This document shows positions 29,817-36,021 of a stretch of 36,021 nt of DNA, piece by piece (position 1 is the stretch's first letter; each line of letters starts with the position of its first letter). The notes beneath the pieces are model-generated. The model did not search any database. It was not told where the DNA came from and saw only the letters and a list, made by a program, of their open reading frames with translations. The translations under genes were made by a program, and so were the position numbers. This stretch comes from Oscillospiraceae bacterium (GTDB lineage Bacteria > Bacillota > Clostridia > Oscillospirales > Acutalibacteraceae), in NCBI GenBank assembly GCA_022779945.1, contig JALEYA010000132.1, forward strand, positions 1-36,021, given 5' to 3'.

Positions 29817-30530
29817 TTATCTTGCAAGAAGAGCAACCGAGAACGCAATCATGTACTGACCGAGATAATAGGTCACATGGTTGATGATGAAGTTCGTCGG
29901 TGTATTTTTGCCCTCGCCGAAGTACATCGGAGACAAAACGAGGTCGGAGACAAGGAACAGAACCGAGCCGATTGCATACACGATAAACGCCGGGTGCTTC
30001 GAAACAAAGGCGGCAACAACCGCAGTCGCAACCATTGCGGCAAGAATGAAGCTGTATACGGTGACAATCGCCTTGTATTTGCCGAATTTCTGCTTCATCG
30101 GCTTTTCCAAAACAAGATTGCCTGCGGCGACAACGATACCCACAACTACGGGAATGATCATCAGCTTCAGCTTGATGTCCGCCGCCGTGACAAGTGCCGG
30201 AATATAGAACAGATGCCCGATGCCGAAGCAGATAAAGCCCGCATACAGGTATTGCTTCATATCGTTCGGGTACACCCATTTCTGGTCAAGATAAATATCA
30301 CCGAGCATACCGAAAACAAGACCGACAACGATCAGAATTCCGTACTGCCAGACATTCGGGTTTTTCACGATTCCGCAAACAGCGGTAAGAATGAAGAAGA
30401 TGCTGGTTGCATTCTTTAAAAATACACCGGTCACGCTTCTTTTATCCTTACACTTGAGGATAAAAGCAACAAGGAAAAGTGCGCCGATGACGATGCAGGT
30501 CAGGCACATAAGCATTCCTGAATTTAACAT
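29817..30530 (-). CDS. Lysoplasmalogenase-like (YhhN family) membrane protein
   Basis: A 237-residue protein with about eight membrane helices. GMLGDIYLD, FICFGIGHLFYIPAL and AIGSVLFLVSDLVLS, with TYYLGQYMIA at the end, are the conserved polar positions of the YhhN/TMEM86 family. Animal members hydrolyse the vinyl ether of lysoplasmalogens; anaerobic Clostridia make plasmalogens, so the activity is plausible, though bacterial members are less studied. The start ATG is preceded by CGGAGGTTATTGT. It is 72 bases downstream of the second GPH symporter, with a strong hairpin between them, and could be last gene of the trk transcript. Confidence 0.85.
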   Translation of the reverse strand: MLNSGMLMCLTCIVIGALFLVAFILKCKDKRSVTGVFLKNATSIFFILTAVCGIVKNPNVWQYGILIVVGLVFGMLGDIYLDQKWVYPNDMKQYLYAGFICFGIGHLFYIPALVTAADIKLKLMIIPVVVGIVVAAGNLVLEKPMKQKFGKYKAIVTVYSFILAAMVATAVVAAFVSKHPAFIVYAIGSVLFLVSDLVLSPMYFGEGKNTPTNFIINHVTYYLGQYMIAFSVALLAR

Positions 30531-30554
30531 ACAATAACCTCCGTAAAGTGAACC

Positions 30555-30590
30555 GTCCGAAGCGGAGCCGTTTTCCGACCGGCTTCGGAC
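30555..30590. promoter_or_regulatory. Hairpin between GPH symporter and lysoplasmalogenase genes
   Basis: GTCCGAAGC (30555-30563) and GCTTCGGAC (30582-30590) pair perfectly around an 18-base G/C-rich loop. On the minus strand no T-tract follows, so it is more likely a mRNA-stabilising or processing element than a terminator for the upstream genes. Confidence 0.45.
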
Positions 30591-30602
30591 ACATTTTTAA
30601 AA

Positions 30603-32087
30603 TTAAGCCTCGGAAACGACGATGCCTCTTTCTTTTCTCATTTCGGCAAGCTCAACCGTGATCTTCTCTTTCTTTTCGCCGACGATGTCATAGAAGAACA
30701 TCGGAATGGCAGTCAGAAGAAGGCTGATGCCCGGAACGATGGAAACGAGAGCGAACATCGCAAAGCGCTGCGGATCGCCCATGTTCATCGCGGTTTCTAC
30801 GATAGCTTCCGGCTTCGAGTTCATCGCCGCAACGTCAATATGAACGACCATATACATCAGAATAATAACAACCGTTGCAAAGGCGTTGCCGAGCTTGTTA
30901 ACGAACGACTGACAAGCCGAACCGACGGCAGTGTCACGGTAGCCGGTTTTCCATTCGATATAGTCAAGACAGTCGCAGACCATAGCGCCGGAAACAACGT
31001 TGATAACGCCGAGCGGAATGCTCGAAATAATCATAAACGGAATACAGATCAGAAGGTTCTGTGTTGTCCAGCCGACGATCAGCGTAATAACGCTTGCAAC
31101 AAAGCCGCCGAGACAAGAAGAAATCATAAGCGTTTTGTATTCGAACTTTTTGAAAAGCTTCGGCATTAAAAGCATCGTACCGAACATACCGACAGCGGCA
31201 CAAACCTGAATCACAAGTGCAACGGTGGAAATATTCGACTGATACTGCTCAACGGTCGTGGGCTTGCTTCCGATATAAAGACCGGCATAACGGGCAACGT
31301 GCGGAGCTGCCGACTGAAGCATATAGCGTCCGAACGAAAGAATACCGGAAATAACGACAAGCATCAGGGGCTTGCAGTGGAAAATTCTTGAAAGCGTGGA
31401 TGGCTCGTTCGGGTCACGCTTTGTGGCGTTCGGGATGCTGATTCTCTCTTTGACCTTGAACGATGAAATCGAGAATAAAGGCATACCGATGACCGACATG
31501 GAGATTGCCATGATCGCATATTTGAGCACATCGGGGTTCGAGCTTTTTGCGGTGAAATAGCCGACAATCATCGGAAGGGCAACCGTCACCGCAGAACCGA
31601 CACCGCCGACCGTACGTCCGTAGGAGATGATCCGTCCTCTCTCCTTCGGGTTCGGGGTCATCAGGTTCGGCATACTCCAGAACGGAACGTCACTTGAAGT
31701 ATAAATCATGCCCCACAGGACATAGACAACGGCAACATAAACATACATTCCCTTTGTCCGCTCGGAAACGTCAAAGCCCAAGGGCGGCAGGAACATTAAA
31801 ATCGTAAGAATGGCAATCGGAATCGCCGTGATAATGGGGTACGGACGAAGCCTGCCTCTTTTGGTCTGATGACGGTCAACGATCATACCCATAAGCGGAT
31901 CGTTGATTGCGTCCCATACACGGGCCAGCAGCATCAGCAGAATGACGAACATCGCATCGAGTGCCAGCACGTTCATGTAATAGTCCGTAATATAGCTTGA
32001 CATACAGCTGTAAACTAGACCCTGTCCGAGAGCCGCTATGGAATAGGCTCTCACTTCACTTTTTGACGCATAGTTTTTTTCTTCCAT
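30603..32087 (-). CDS. GPH-family sugar:cation symporter (MFS), second copy
   Basis: A 494-residue GPH-type transporter with twelve helices. The signature WDAINDPLMGMIVDRHQTKR with GRLRPYPII lies after helix 2, then FWSMPNLMTPNPKERGRIIS and, in the second half, VCDCLDYIEWKTGYRDTAVG. It is related to the protein at 25384-26925 but clearly different. AAAGGAGGATATT precedes the ATG at 32087; the track start at 32126 is rejected. The first 37 bases overlap the end of trkH in another frame, so its ribosome site lies inside trkH and expression should be coupled. A sugar transporter behind a potassium-uptake pair is unusual; the GH31 enzyme lies across the divergent region upstream. Confidence 0.9.
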   Translation of the reverse strand: MEEKNYASKSEVRAYSIAALGQGLVYSCMSSYITDYYMNVLALDAMFVILLMLLARVWDAINDPLMGMIVDRHQTKRGRLRPYPIITAIPIAILTILMFLPPLGFDVSERTKGMYVYVAVVYVLWGMIYTSSDVPFWSMPNLMTPNPKERGRIISYGRTVGGVGSAVTVALPMIVGYFTAKSSNPDVLKYAIMAISMSVIGMPLFSISSFKVKERISIPNATKRDPNEPSTLSRIFHCKPLMLVVISGILSFGRYMLQSAAPHVARYAGLYIGSKPTTVEQYQSNISTVALVIQVCAAVGMFGTMLLMPKLFKKFEYKTLMISSCLGGFVASVITLIVGWTTQNLLICIPFMIISSIPLGVINVVSGAMVCDCLDYIEWKTGYRDTAVGSACQSFVNKLGNAFATVVIILMYMVVHIDVAAMNSKPEAIVETAMNMGDPQRFAMFALVSIVPGISLLLTAIPMFFYDIVGEKKEKITVELAEMRKERGIVVSEA

Positions 32088-33562
32088 AATATCCTCCTTT
32101 TGACTGCACCTAAGGTGCCTTTCCACGTTGTGGGACTGAACAACACGAGCATCGGGAAATACTCGAGCCGTCCTGCGAGCATATCAAAGATCAGGACAAT
32201 CTTCGAAAGCGGGGAAAATGAGCTGTAATTTCCCGTCGGCCCGACCAGTTCAAGACCGGGACCGATATTGTTCATCGTCGCCGCAACAGCGGTTAATGAT
32301 GTTGTCATATCGTGCCCGTCAAGGCTGACGGTAAAAGCGGATATGACAAAAACAAGCATACACACCACGAAGAAGGAAGTTGTCCCTCTCAGCGTCTCGT
32401 GGTCAATACGCTTTTTATCCAGTTTGACGATTTTCACCCCTCTCGGGTGAATGACGGACGAGATCTCACGAAGAGAGCTTTTCACAAGCAGAATGATTCT
32501 CGAAACCTTGATTCCGCCGCCGGTACTGCCGGCACTGGCCCCGATAAACATCAGGATAACCAGTATCAGCTTTGAAAGCTGCGGCCAATTGTTGAAGTCC
32601 GTCGTAGCAAAACCGGTTGTTGAAATAATCGAAGCAACCGAAAACGCCGCATGGTGAAAGGCGGGAAACAGCTTTCCGCCGAAACTCGCCTTGTATATGT
32701 TCAGGGTAATACAAAGAACGGAAAACGAAATGATTCCGAGATACCAGCGAAGCTCCTCACTTTTGACCGCCTGTCCGAACTTTTTTAAAAGCAACAGGTA
32801 ATAAACGGAGAAATTGACGCCGAACAGAATCATAAAGACAGTGACAACTCCCTGAAGATAGTAGCTGTTGTAAAAACCGATGCTGGCGTTATGAATCGCA
32901 AAGCCGCCCGTACCGGCCGTACCGAACGCCGTTGTCACCGAATCGAAAAACGGCATTCCGCCCGCAAGAAGCAATACAATTTCAATAAGCGTCATCGCAA
33001 AATAGATGGCGTAAAGAATAAACGCCGTATAACGTACCTTCGGAACAAGCTTTCCGACCGACGGTCCGGGGCTTTCAGCTTTCATCAGCTGCATTGCCGA
33101 GCCGCCGCCCGCAAGGGGAACAATGGCAAGCAGGAAAACAAGCACGCCCATTCCGCCGATCCAATGCGTAAAGCTGCGCCAGAACAAAGAGCATTGACTG
33201 AGTGCTTCGACATCGGTCAGAATACTCGCACCCGTCGTTGTAAAGCCCGATGCCGCCTCGAAAACCGCATCAAGATAAAACGGAATCTCCCCCGTGAGCG
33301 TAAACGGAAGCGCACCGATCAGACTTAATCCGATCCAGCTTAACGCAACAGTCACAAAGCCGTCCTTGGCATAAAACACATTTCTTTTCGGCTTTTTTAT
33401 CGTAAGCAAAACACCGATCACAAGGGAAACGAGCATCACGATCGCATATACCTTCCACTCGGCTTCTCCGAAATATAAGCCTACAAGAACCGGCAAAGCC
33501 AGACAAAGCGACATAATGTTCATGACCCAGCCGAGAAGATACAAAATCATAAAATAGTTCAT
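32051..33562 (-). CDS. trkH: TrkH-family potassium uptake channel subunit
   Basis: A 503-residue membrane protein with four repeats of the M1-P-M2 channel fold. Pore loops are SGFTTTGASIL, FGTAGTGGFAIHNASI, ISTTGFATTDFNNWP and the fourth near MNNIGPGLELVGP; the glycines that form the filter are present, and SAGSTGGGIKVSRI marks the gating region. It conducts K+ (or Na+ in KtrB-like members) under control of the TrkA ring. It starts 10 bases after the trkA stop. The C-terminus (KKKTMRQKVK) overlaps the following symporter gene by 37 bases and looks like genuine protein, since it follows the last membrane helix. Confidence 0.94.
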   Translation of the reverse strand: MNYFMILYLLGWVMNIMSLCLALPVLVGLYFGEAEWKVYAIVMLVSLVIGVLLTIKKPKRNVFYAKDGFVTVALSWIGLSLIGALPFTLTGEIPFYLDAVFEAASGFTTTGASILTDVEALSQCSLFWRSFTHWIGGMGVLVFLLAIVPLAGGGSAMQLMKAESPGPSVGKLVPKVRYTAFILYAIYFAMTLIEIVLLLAGGMPFFDSVTTAFGTAGTGGFAIHNASIGFYNSYYLQGVVTVFMILFGVNFSVYYLLLLKKFGQAVKSEELRWYLGIISFSVLCITLNIYKASFGGKLFPAFHHAAFSVASIISTTGFATTDFNNWPQLSKLILVILMFIGASAGSTGGGIKVSRIILLVKSSLREISSVIHPRGVKIVKLDKKRIDHETLRGTTSFFVVCMLVFVISAFTVSLDGHDMTTSLTAVAATMNNIGPGLELVGPTGNYSSFSPLSKIVLIFDMLAGRLEYFPMLVLFSPTTWKGTLGAVKRRILWKKKTMRQKVK

Positions 33563-33572
33563 TTCCGGCTCC

Positions 33573-34934
33573 TTATGAAAGAATATCGCTCAGGTCATTG
33601 AGATCTTTATCCGTCGTGACAACAACAACGGTGTCGCCGACGTTGATCGTATCCTGTCCGGATGGGATAATCATTTTTCCGTTTCTTCCGATACAGCAAA
33701 TCAGCACGTTCCGCCTGATCCGAAGCCGGGAGAGCGGCTTTCCGACGACCTCGCTTTCGCTTTTCACCTTAAATTCAAGCGCCTGCGCTTTTCCGCCGAC
33801 AATATTGTAAAGGGTCTGTATGCTGCTGCTTCCGGCGGAATTGGTCAGCGCCCGGACATAGCTTAAAACAAGCTCCGCCGTAATATTTTTCGGATAGACA
33901 ACCGAACCGAGCGGAAGCCGGTCGATGATCCCCTCAAAATTGAGTTTATTGATTTTGGTAACGGTTTTTGCGCCGAAATTGGAGCCGACATACAAAGACA
34001 GCATGATGTTTTCTTCGTCGATATCGGTAATCGAAGCGAAGCCGTCTGCTTCGGCGATTCCCTCTTCCAGAAGAAGCCTCTGATCACTTCCGTCACCGTT
34101 GATAATCAGCACATTCGCCGGTAAAATCGAGTTGAGATATTCGCACTGTGCTTTGTCCTTTTCGATCACTTTGACTTTAAAGCCGTATTCACAAAGCTTT
34201 TGCGTCAGATAAATCGCAATTTTTCCTCCGCCGACAATAATAACCGAGCGAAGGTGTTCGTTGGCAATCCCCGCTTTTTTGAAAAACTGCGTACCGTCCT
34301 TGTGCGTGGTAATAAAGGAGATTTTGTCGCCCGCATAAATATAGTCGTCGCCGGTCGGAATAATTACCCGGTCGTCTCGCTCAACGGCACAAATCAGGAT
34401 TCTTCCTGAAAGCTTGCCAAGCGCCGACTTGATCTGAACGCCGGCAATCGGTGATTTTTCGGGCACCTCGGTTTTCAGAAGCTCAATACGACCTCTTTCA
34501 AAAGTATCAACTTCGATCGCCGAAGGAATCGAAAAAAGTCTCGCCATTTCCGAAGCGGCGACAAGCTCGGGATTGATAATCATCGAAATGCCGAGTTTTT
34601 CTTTAATAAAACTGCTTTCGTTTATGTAAACGGGGTTTCTGACTCTTGCGATTGTTTTGCAGTCGGACGCTCTTTTGGCAATCATACAGCAAAGCAGATT
34701 CAGTTCGTCGGAATTGGTCATCACGATGAACATATCCGCATATTTTATACCGGCCTCCTGCTGAACAAGATGTACGGCACCGTTACCGACGATACCCATC
34801 ACGTCCGCCGTATCCGTAACACGGCGAACCGCCTCAGCATTCGTGTCGATCACCGTAATATCGTGTCCGTCGTCAGCAAGCTGTTCGGCAAGAGCGGAAC
34901 CGACCTTGCCGCAGCCGACAATAATAATATTCAT
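33573..34934 (-). CDS. trkA: TrkA: NAD-binding regulatory subunit of potassium uptake
   Basis: A 453-residue cytoplasmic protein with two RCK modules. The first begins IIIVGCGKVGSALAEQLADD (dinucleotide-binding GxGxxG, acidic VIDTN), the second near residue 229 begins VIIVGGGKIAIYLTQKLCEY with VIEKDK. Each is followed by a TrkA-C domain (EVPEKSPIAGVQIKSALGKL and EVVGKPLSRLRIR). It forms the ring that gates TrkH in response to nucleotides. CGGAGGCAG precedes the ATG. It is first in the minus-strand unit trkA-trkH-GPH symporter. The second glycine loop reads GGGKIA and lacks the last glycine, so it may bind nucleotide weakly. Confidence 0.95.
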   Translation of the reverse strand: MNIIIVGCGKVGSALAEQLADDGHDITVIDTNAEAVRRVTDTADVMGIVGNGAVHLVQQEAGIKYADMFIVMTNSDELNLLCCMIAKRASDCKTIARVRNPVYINESSFIKEKLGISMIINPELVAASEMARLFSIPSAIEVDTFERGRIELLKTEVPEKSPIAGVQIKSALGKLSGRILICAVERDDRVIIPTGDDYIYAGDKISFITTHKDGTQFFKKAGIANEHLRSVIIVGGGKIAIYLTQKLCEYGFKVKVIEKDKAQCEYLNSILPANVLIINGDGSDQRLLLEEGIAEADGFASITDIDEENIMLSLYVGSNFGAKTVTKINKLNFEGIIDRLPLGSVVYPKNITAELVLSYVRALTNSAGSSSIQTLYNIVGGKAQALEFKVKSESEVVGKPLSRLRIRRNVLICCIGRNGKMIIPSGQDTINVGDTVVVVTTDKDLNDLSDILS

Positions 34935-35001
34935 TTCTGCCTCCGATAAAAAGCAAATATGGAATGAAAAAGTTGCATTTGTCTTTTATTCGTATTTATG
35001 T

Positions 35002-35030
35002 ATTCTAACATATCGCCGGACTTTTTTCCA
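35002..35030 (-). promoter_or_regulatory. Probable promoter of the trkA-trkH operon
   Basis: On the minus strand TGGAAA (35025-35030) and TAGAAT (35002-35007) lie 17 bases apart. The -35 is a 4-of-6 match. The predicted leader before trkA is about 60 bases. Confidence 0.5.
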
Positions 35031-35124
35031 TATCTTTTTTTAAATCATATGAATTCCGCTTCATTTTTGATGTAGAATTTATCCCTGTTTTTTTGTTTGT
35101 TTTTGCCGAAAAAATCCGTCGGTA

Positions 35125-35153
35125 TTGAAATTCAACGGCTATTGTTGTAACAT
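35125..35153 (+). promoter_or_regulatory. Possible promoter of the GH31 gene
   Basis: TTGAAA (35125-35130) and TAACAT (35148-35153) lie 17 bases apart. TTGAA-A-TTCAA, a perfect 11-base palindrome at 35125-35135, overlaps the -35 and could be an operator. The rest of 34935-35187 holds only AT-rich leader DNA. Confidence 0.4.
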
Positions 35154-35187
35154 ATATTTGTAAATTTTACGGAAAGGGAACATACAA

Positions 35188-36021
35188 ATGAACGAAATAT
35201 CAGAAAAATTTAAAAATACATTTTCCGTCACCGCCGAGCCGAAAGCCCGGAAAGAATGCCTTTTTATCCGGCATAACTGCCGCTTTTCCGTTTTGACTTC
35301 AAGGCTGTTACGGGTCGAATATGACAAGGACGGAATTTTCACCGACGAAATGACGCAGGCCGTGCTTTCAAGAAACTTTGAAGTTCCGGTCTTTCAGATC
35401 AGCGAAAACGGCTATGTTGTCACGGTTGCGACCACGCAGGCAGTCTTCCGTTATGACACGAAAAAACGAAAGATGATTTCCGTATCCGTCAAGGGCGGTG
35501 ATACCGCCACCAACTTCAAAAAAGACAATCTCAAGGGAACTTATCGAACACTCGACATGGTCAACGGTGCAACCAAGCTTGAGGACGGACTGATAAGCCG
35601 CAGCGGCGTCAGTGTCGTCGACGACTCCAAAACCGTCATCATCAATCCCGACGGGACGATAAAGGAAAGACGAAAGTGCCTTGACGAATACTATTTCGCC
35701 TACGGTCACGATTACCGTGCCTGCCTTCGCGACTTCTTCCGCCTTTCGGGAAGCGTTCCGCTCGTTCCGCGGTACTGTCTCGGCAACTGGTGGAGCCGCT
35801 ATAAAGCGTACACGCAGGACGAATATGTCAAGCTCATGAGCGACTTTATCGACCGGGAAATTCCGATCACCGTTGCCACAATCGACATGGACTGGCATTG
35901 GGTCGATGTGGAAAAGCGGTTCGGCTACAAGGCTGAGTTCAACCGCAAAAACCCGTTTGAGTTGTTCCAGGGTCAGGGCTGGACGGGTTACAGCTGGAAC
36001 ACCGAGCTTTTCCCAGACTAC
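35188..36021 (+). CDS. GH31-family alpha-glycosidase, N-terminal part (cut by window end)
   Basis: The first 278 residues of a glycoside hydrolase family 31 enzyme, open to the last base. It is missing from the ORF track as it has no stop here. The N-terminal beta domain (~1-190) includes FSVLTSRLLRVEYDKDGIFT and the loop ECLFIRHNCRF; the catalytic barrel begins LGNWWSRYKAYTQDEY, and ATIDMDWHWVDVEK followed by GWTGYSWNTELFPDY are GH31 marks (W-S-R-Y, D-M-D-W-H, G-W-T-G-Y-x-W-N). The nucleophile Asp lies beyond the window. The gene is preceded by GAAAGGG 9 bases before the ATG. No signal peptide, so it acts in the cytoplasm on imported alpha-glucosides or alpha-xylosides, plausibly brought in by a GPH symporter. 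Confidence 0.9.
   Translation, partial: MNEISEKFKNTFSVTAEPKARKECLFIRHNCRFSVLTSRLLRVEYDKDGIFTDEMTQAVLSRNFEVPVFQISENGYVVTVATTQAVFRYDTKKRKMISVSVKGGDTATNFKKDNLKGTYRTLDMVNGATKLEDGLISRSGVSVVDDSKTVIINPDGTIKERRKCLDEYYFAYGHDYRACLRDFFRLSGSVPLVPRYCLGNWWSRYKAYTQDEYVKLMSDFIDREIPITVATIDMDWHWVDVEKRFGYKAEFNRKNPFELFQGQGWTGYSWNTELFPDY

Noticed and set aside
29736-30419. 227-residue plus-strand ORF
   Set aside because: Antisense to the lysoplasmalogenase-like gene and running through the terminator at 29763-29797.
1-36021. CRISPR arrays, rRNA genes, prophage or toxin-antitoxin loci
   Set aside because: No regularly spaced repeats, rRNA-like stretches, phage structural genes or recognisable toxin-antitoxin pairs were seen on reading both strands.

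Overview
The window reads as a chromosomal segment of a low-to-mid G+C Gram-positive anaerobe of the Clostridia, probably close to the gut Oscillospirales/Ruminococcaceae. The evidence is AGGAGG-type ribosome sites on nearly every gene, a DnaD-family primosome protein next to a DnaC/DnaI-type loader, a SpoIID peptidoglycan-processing protein (endospore lineage), lipoprotein signal peptides with their modifying enzyme Lgt, PspC proteins, a zinc-ribbon/PASTA kinase-like protein and GPH-type sugar symporters. Taxonomy is inferred; there is no rRNA or other taxonomic marker here.

Layout. 1-3.2 kb: a LysR regulator and a cytidylate-kinase-like protein (+), a small SLOG protein (-) diverging from a metallo-beta-lactamase-fold hydrolase (+) across a 17-bp palindrome, and a 39-residue orphan gene with its own terminator. 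3.2-8.6 kb: a SanA/YdcF-like membrane protein, a cyclophilin lipoprotein + DUF523 pair (-), an RlmI-type rRNA methyltransferase and a zinc-ribbon/kinase-like/PASTA protein (+) whose catalytic residues have been lost. 8.6-10.1 kb: an AT-rich, accessory-looking patch with two small membrane proteins and a well-delimited candidate structured RNA (promoter, start on the first base of a long closing stem, terminator), ending at tRNA-Thr(CGT). 10.3-14.3 kb (-): a DnaD + DnaC primosome pair, and a Wzm/Wzt-type polysaccharide exporter whose leader carries a 162-bp MITE-like element with perfect terminal inverted repeats and a TTTA duplication. 14.3-20.9 kb (-): a long tight operon citrate synthase - membrane protein - AEC transporter - lgt - folD - pspC - phosphopantetheinyl transferase. 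21.1-22.1 kb: spoIID (+). 22.1-25.3 kb (-): a Crp/Fnr regulator followed by a NitT/TauT-like ABC importer, driven by a consensus promoter with a palindrome just downstream of the start. 25.4-27.7 kb (-): a zinc-ribbon membrane protein abutting a GPH symporter. 28.0-29.7 kb (+): the ComM/YifB AAA ATPase and a small coiled-coil protein. 29.8-34.9 kb (-): trkA-trkH potassium uptake, a second GPH symporter overlapping trkH by 37 bases, and a lysoplasmalogenase-like protein. 35.2 kb to the end (+): the first 278 codons of a GH31 alpha-glycosidase, cut by the window edge.

Most genes are ordinary housekeeping, transport and carbohydrate functions. The least explained items are the candidate RNA at 9671-9845, the apparent pseudokinase at 6679-8565, the MITE-like insertion in the exporter leader and the 39-residue orphan protein. 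No CRISPR array, rRNA, prophage, integrase or intact insertion sequence was seen. All function calls come from reading motifs by eye; no database search was run.
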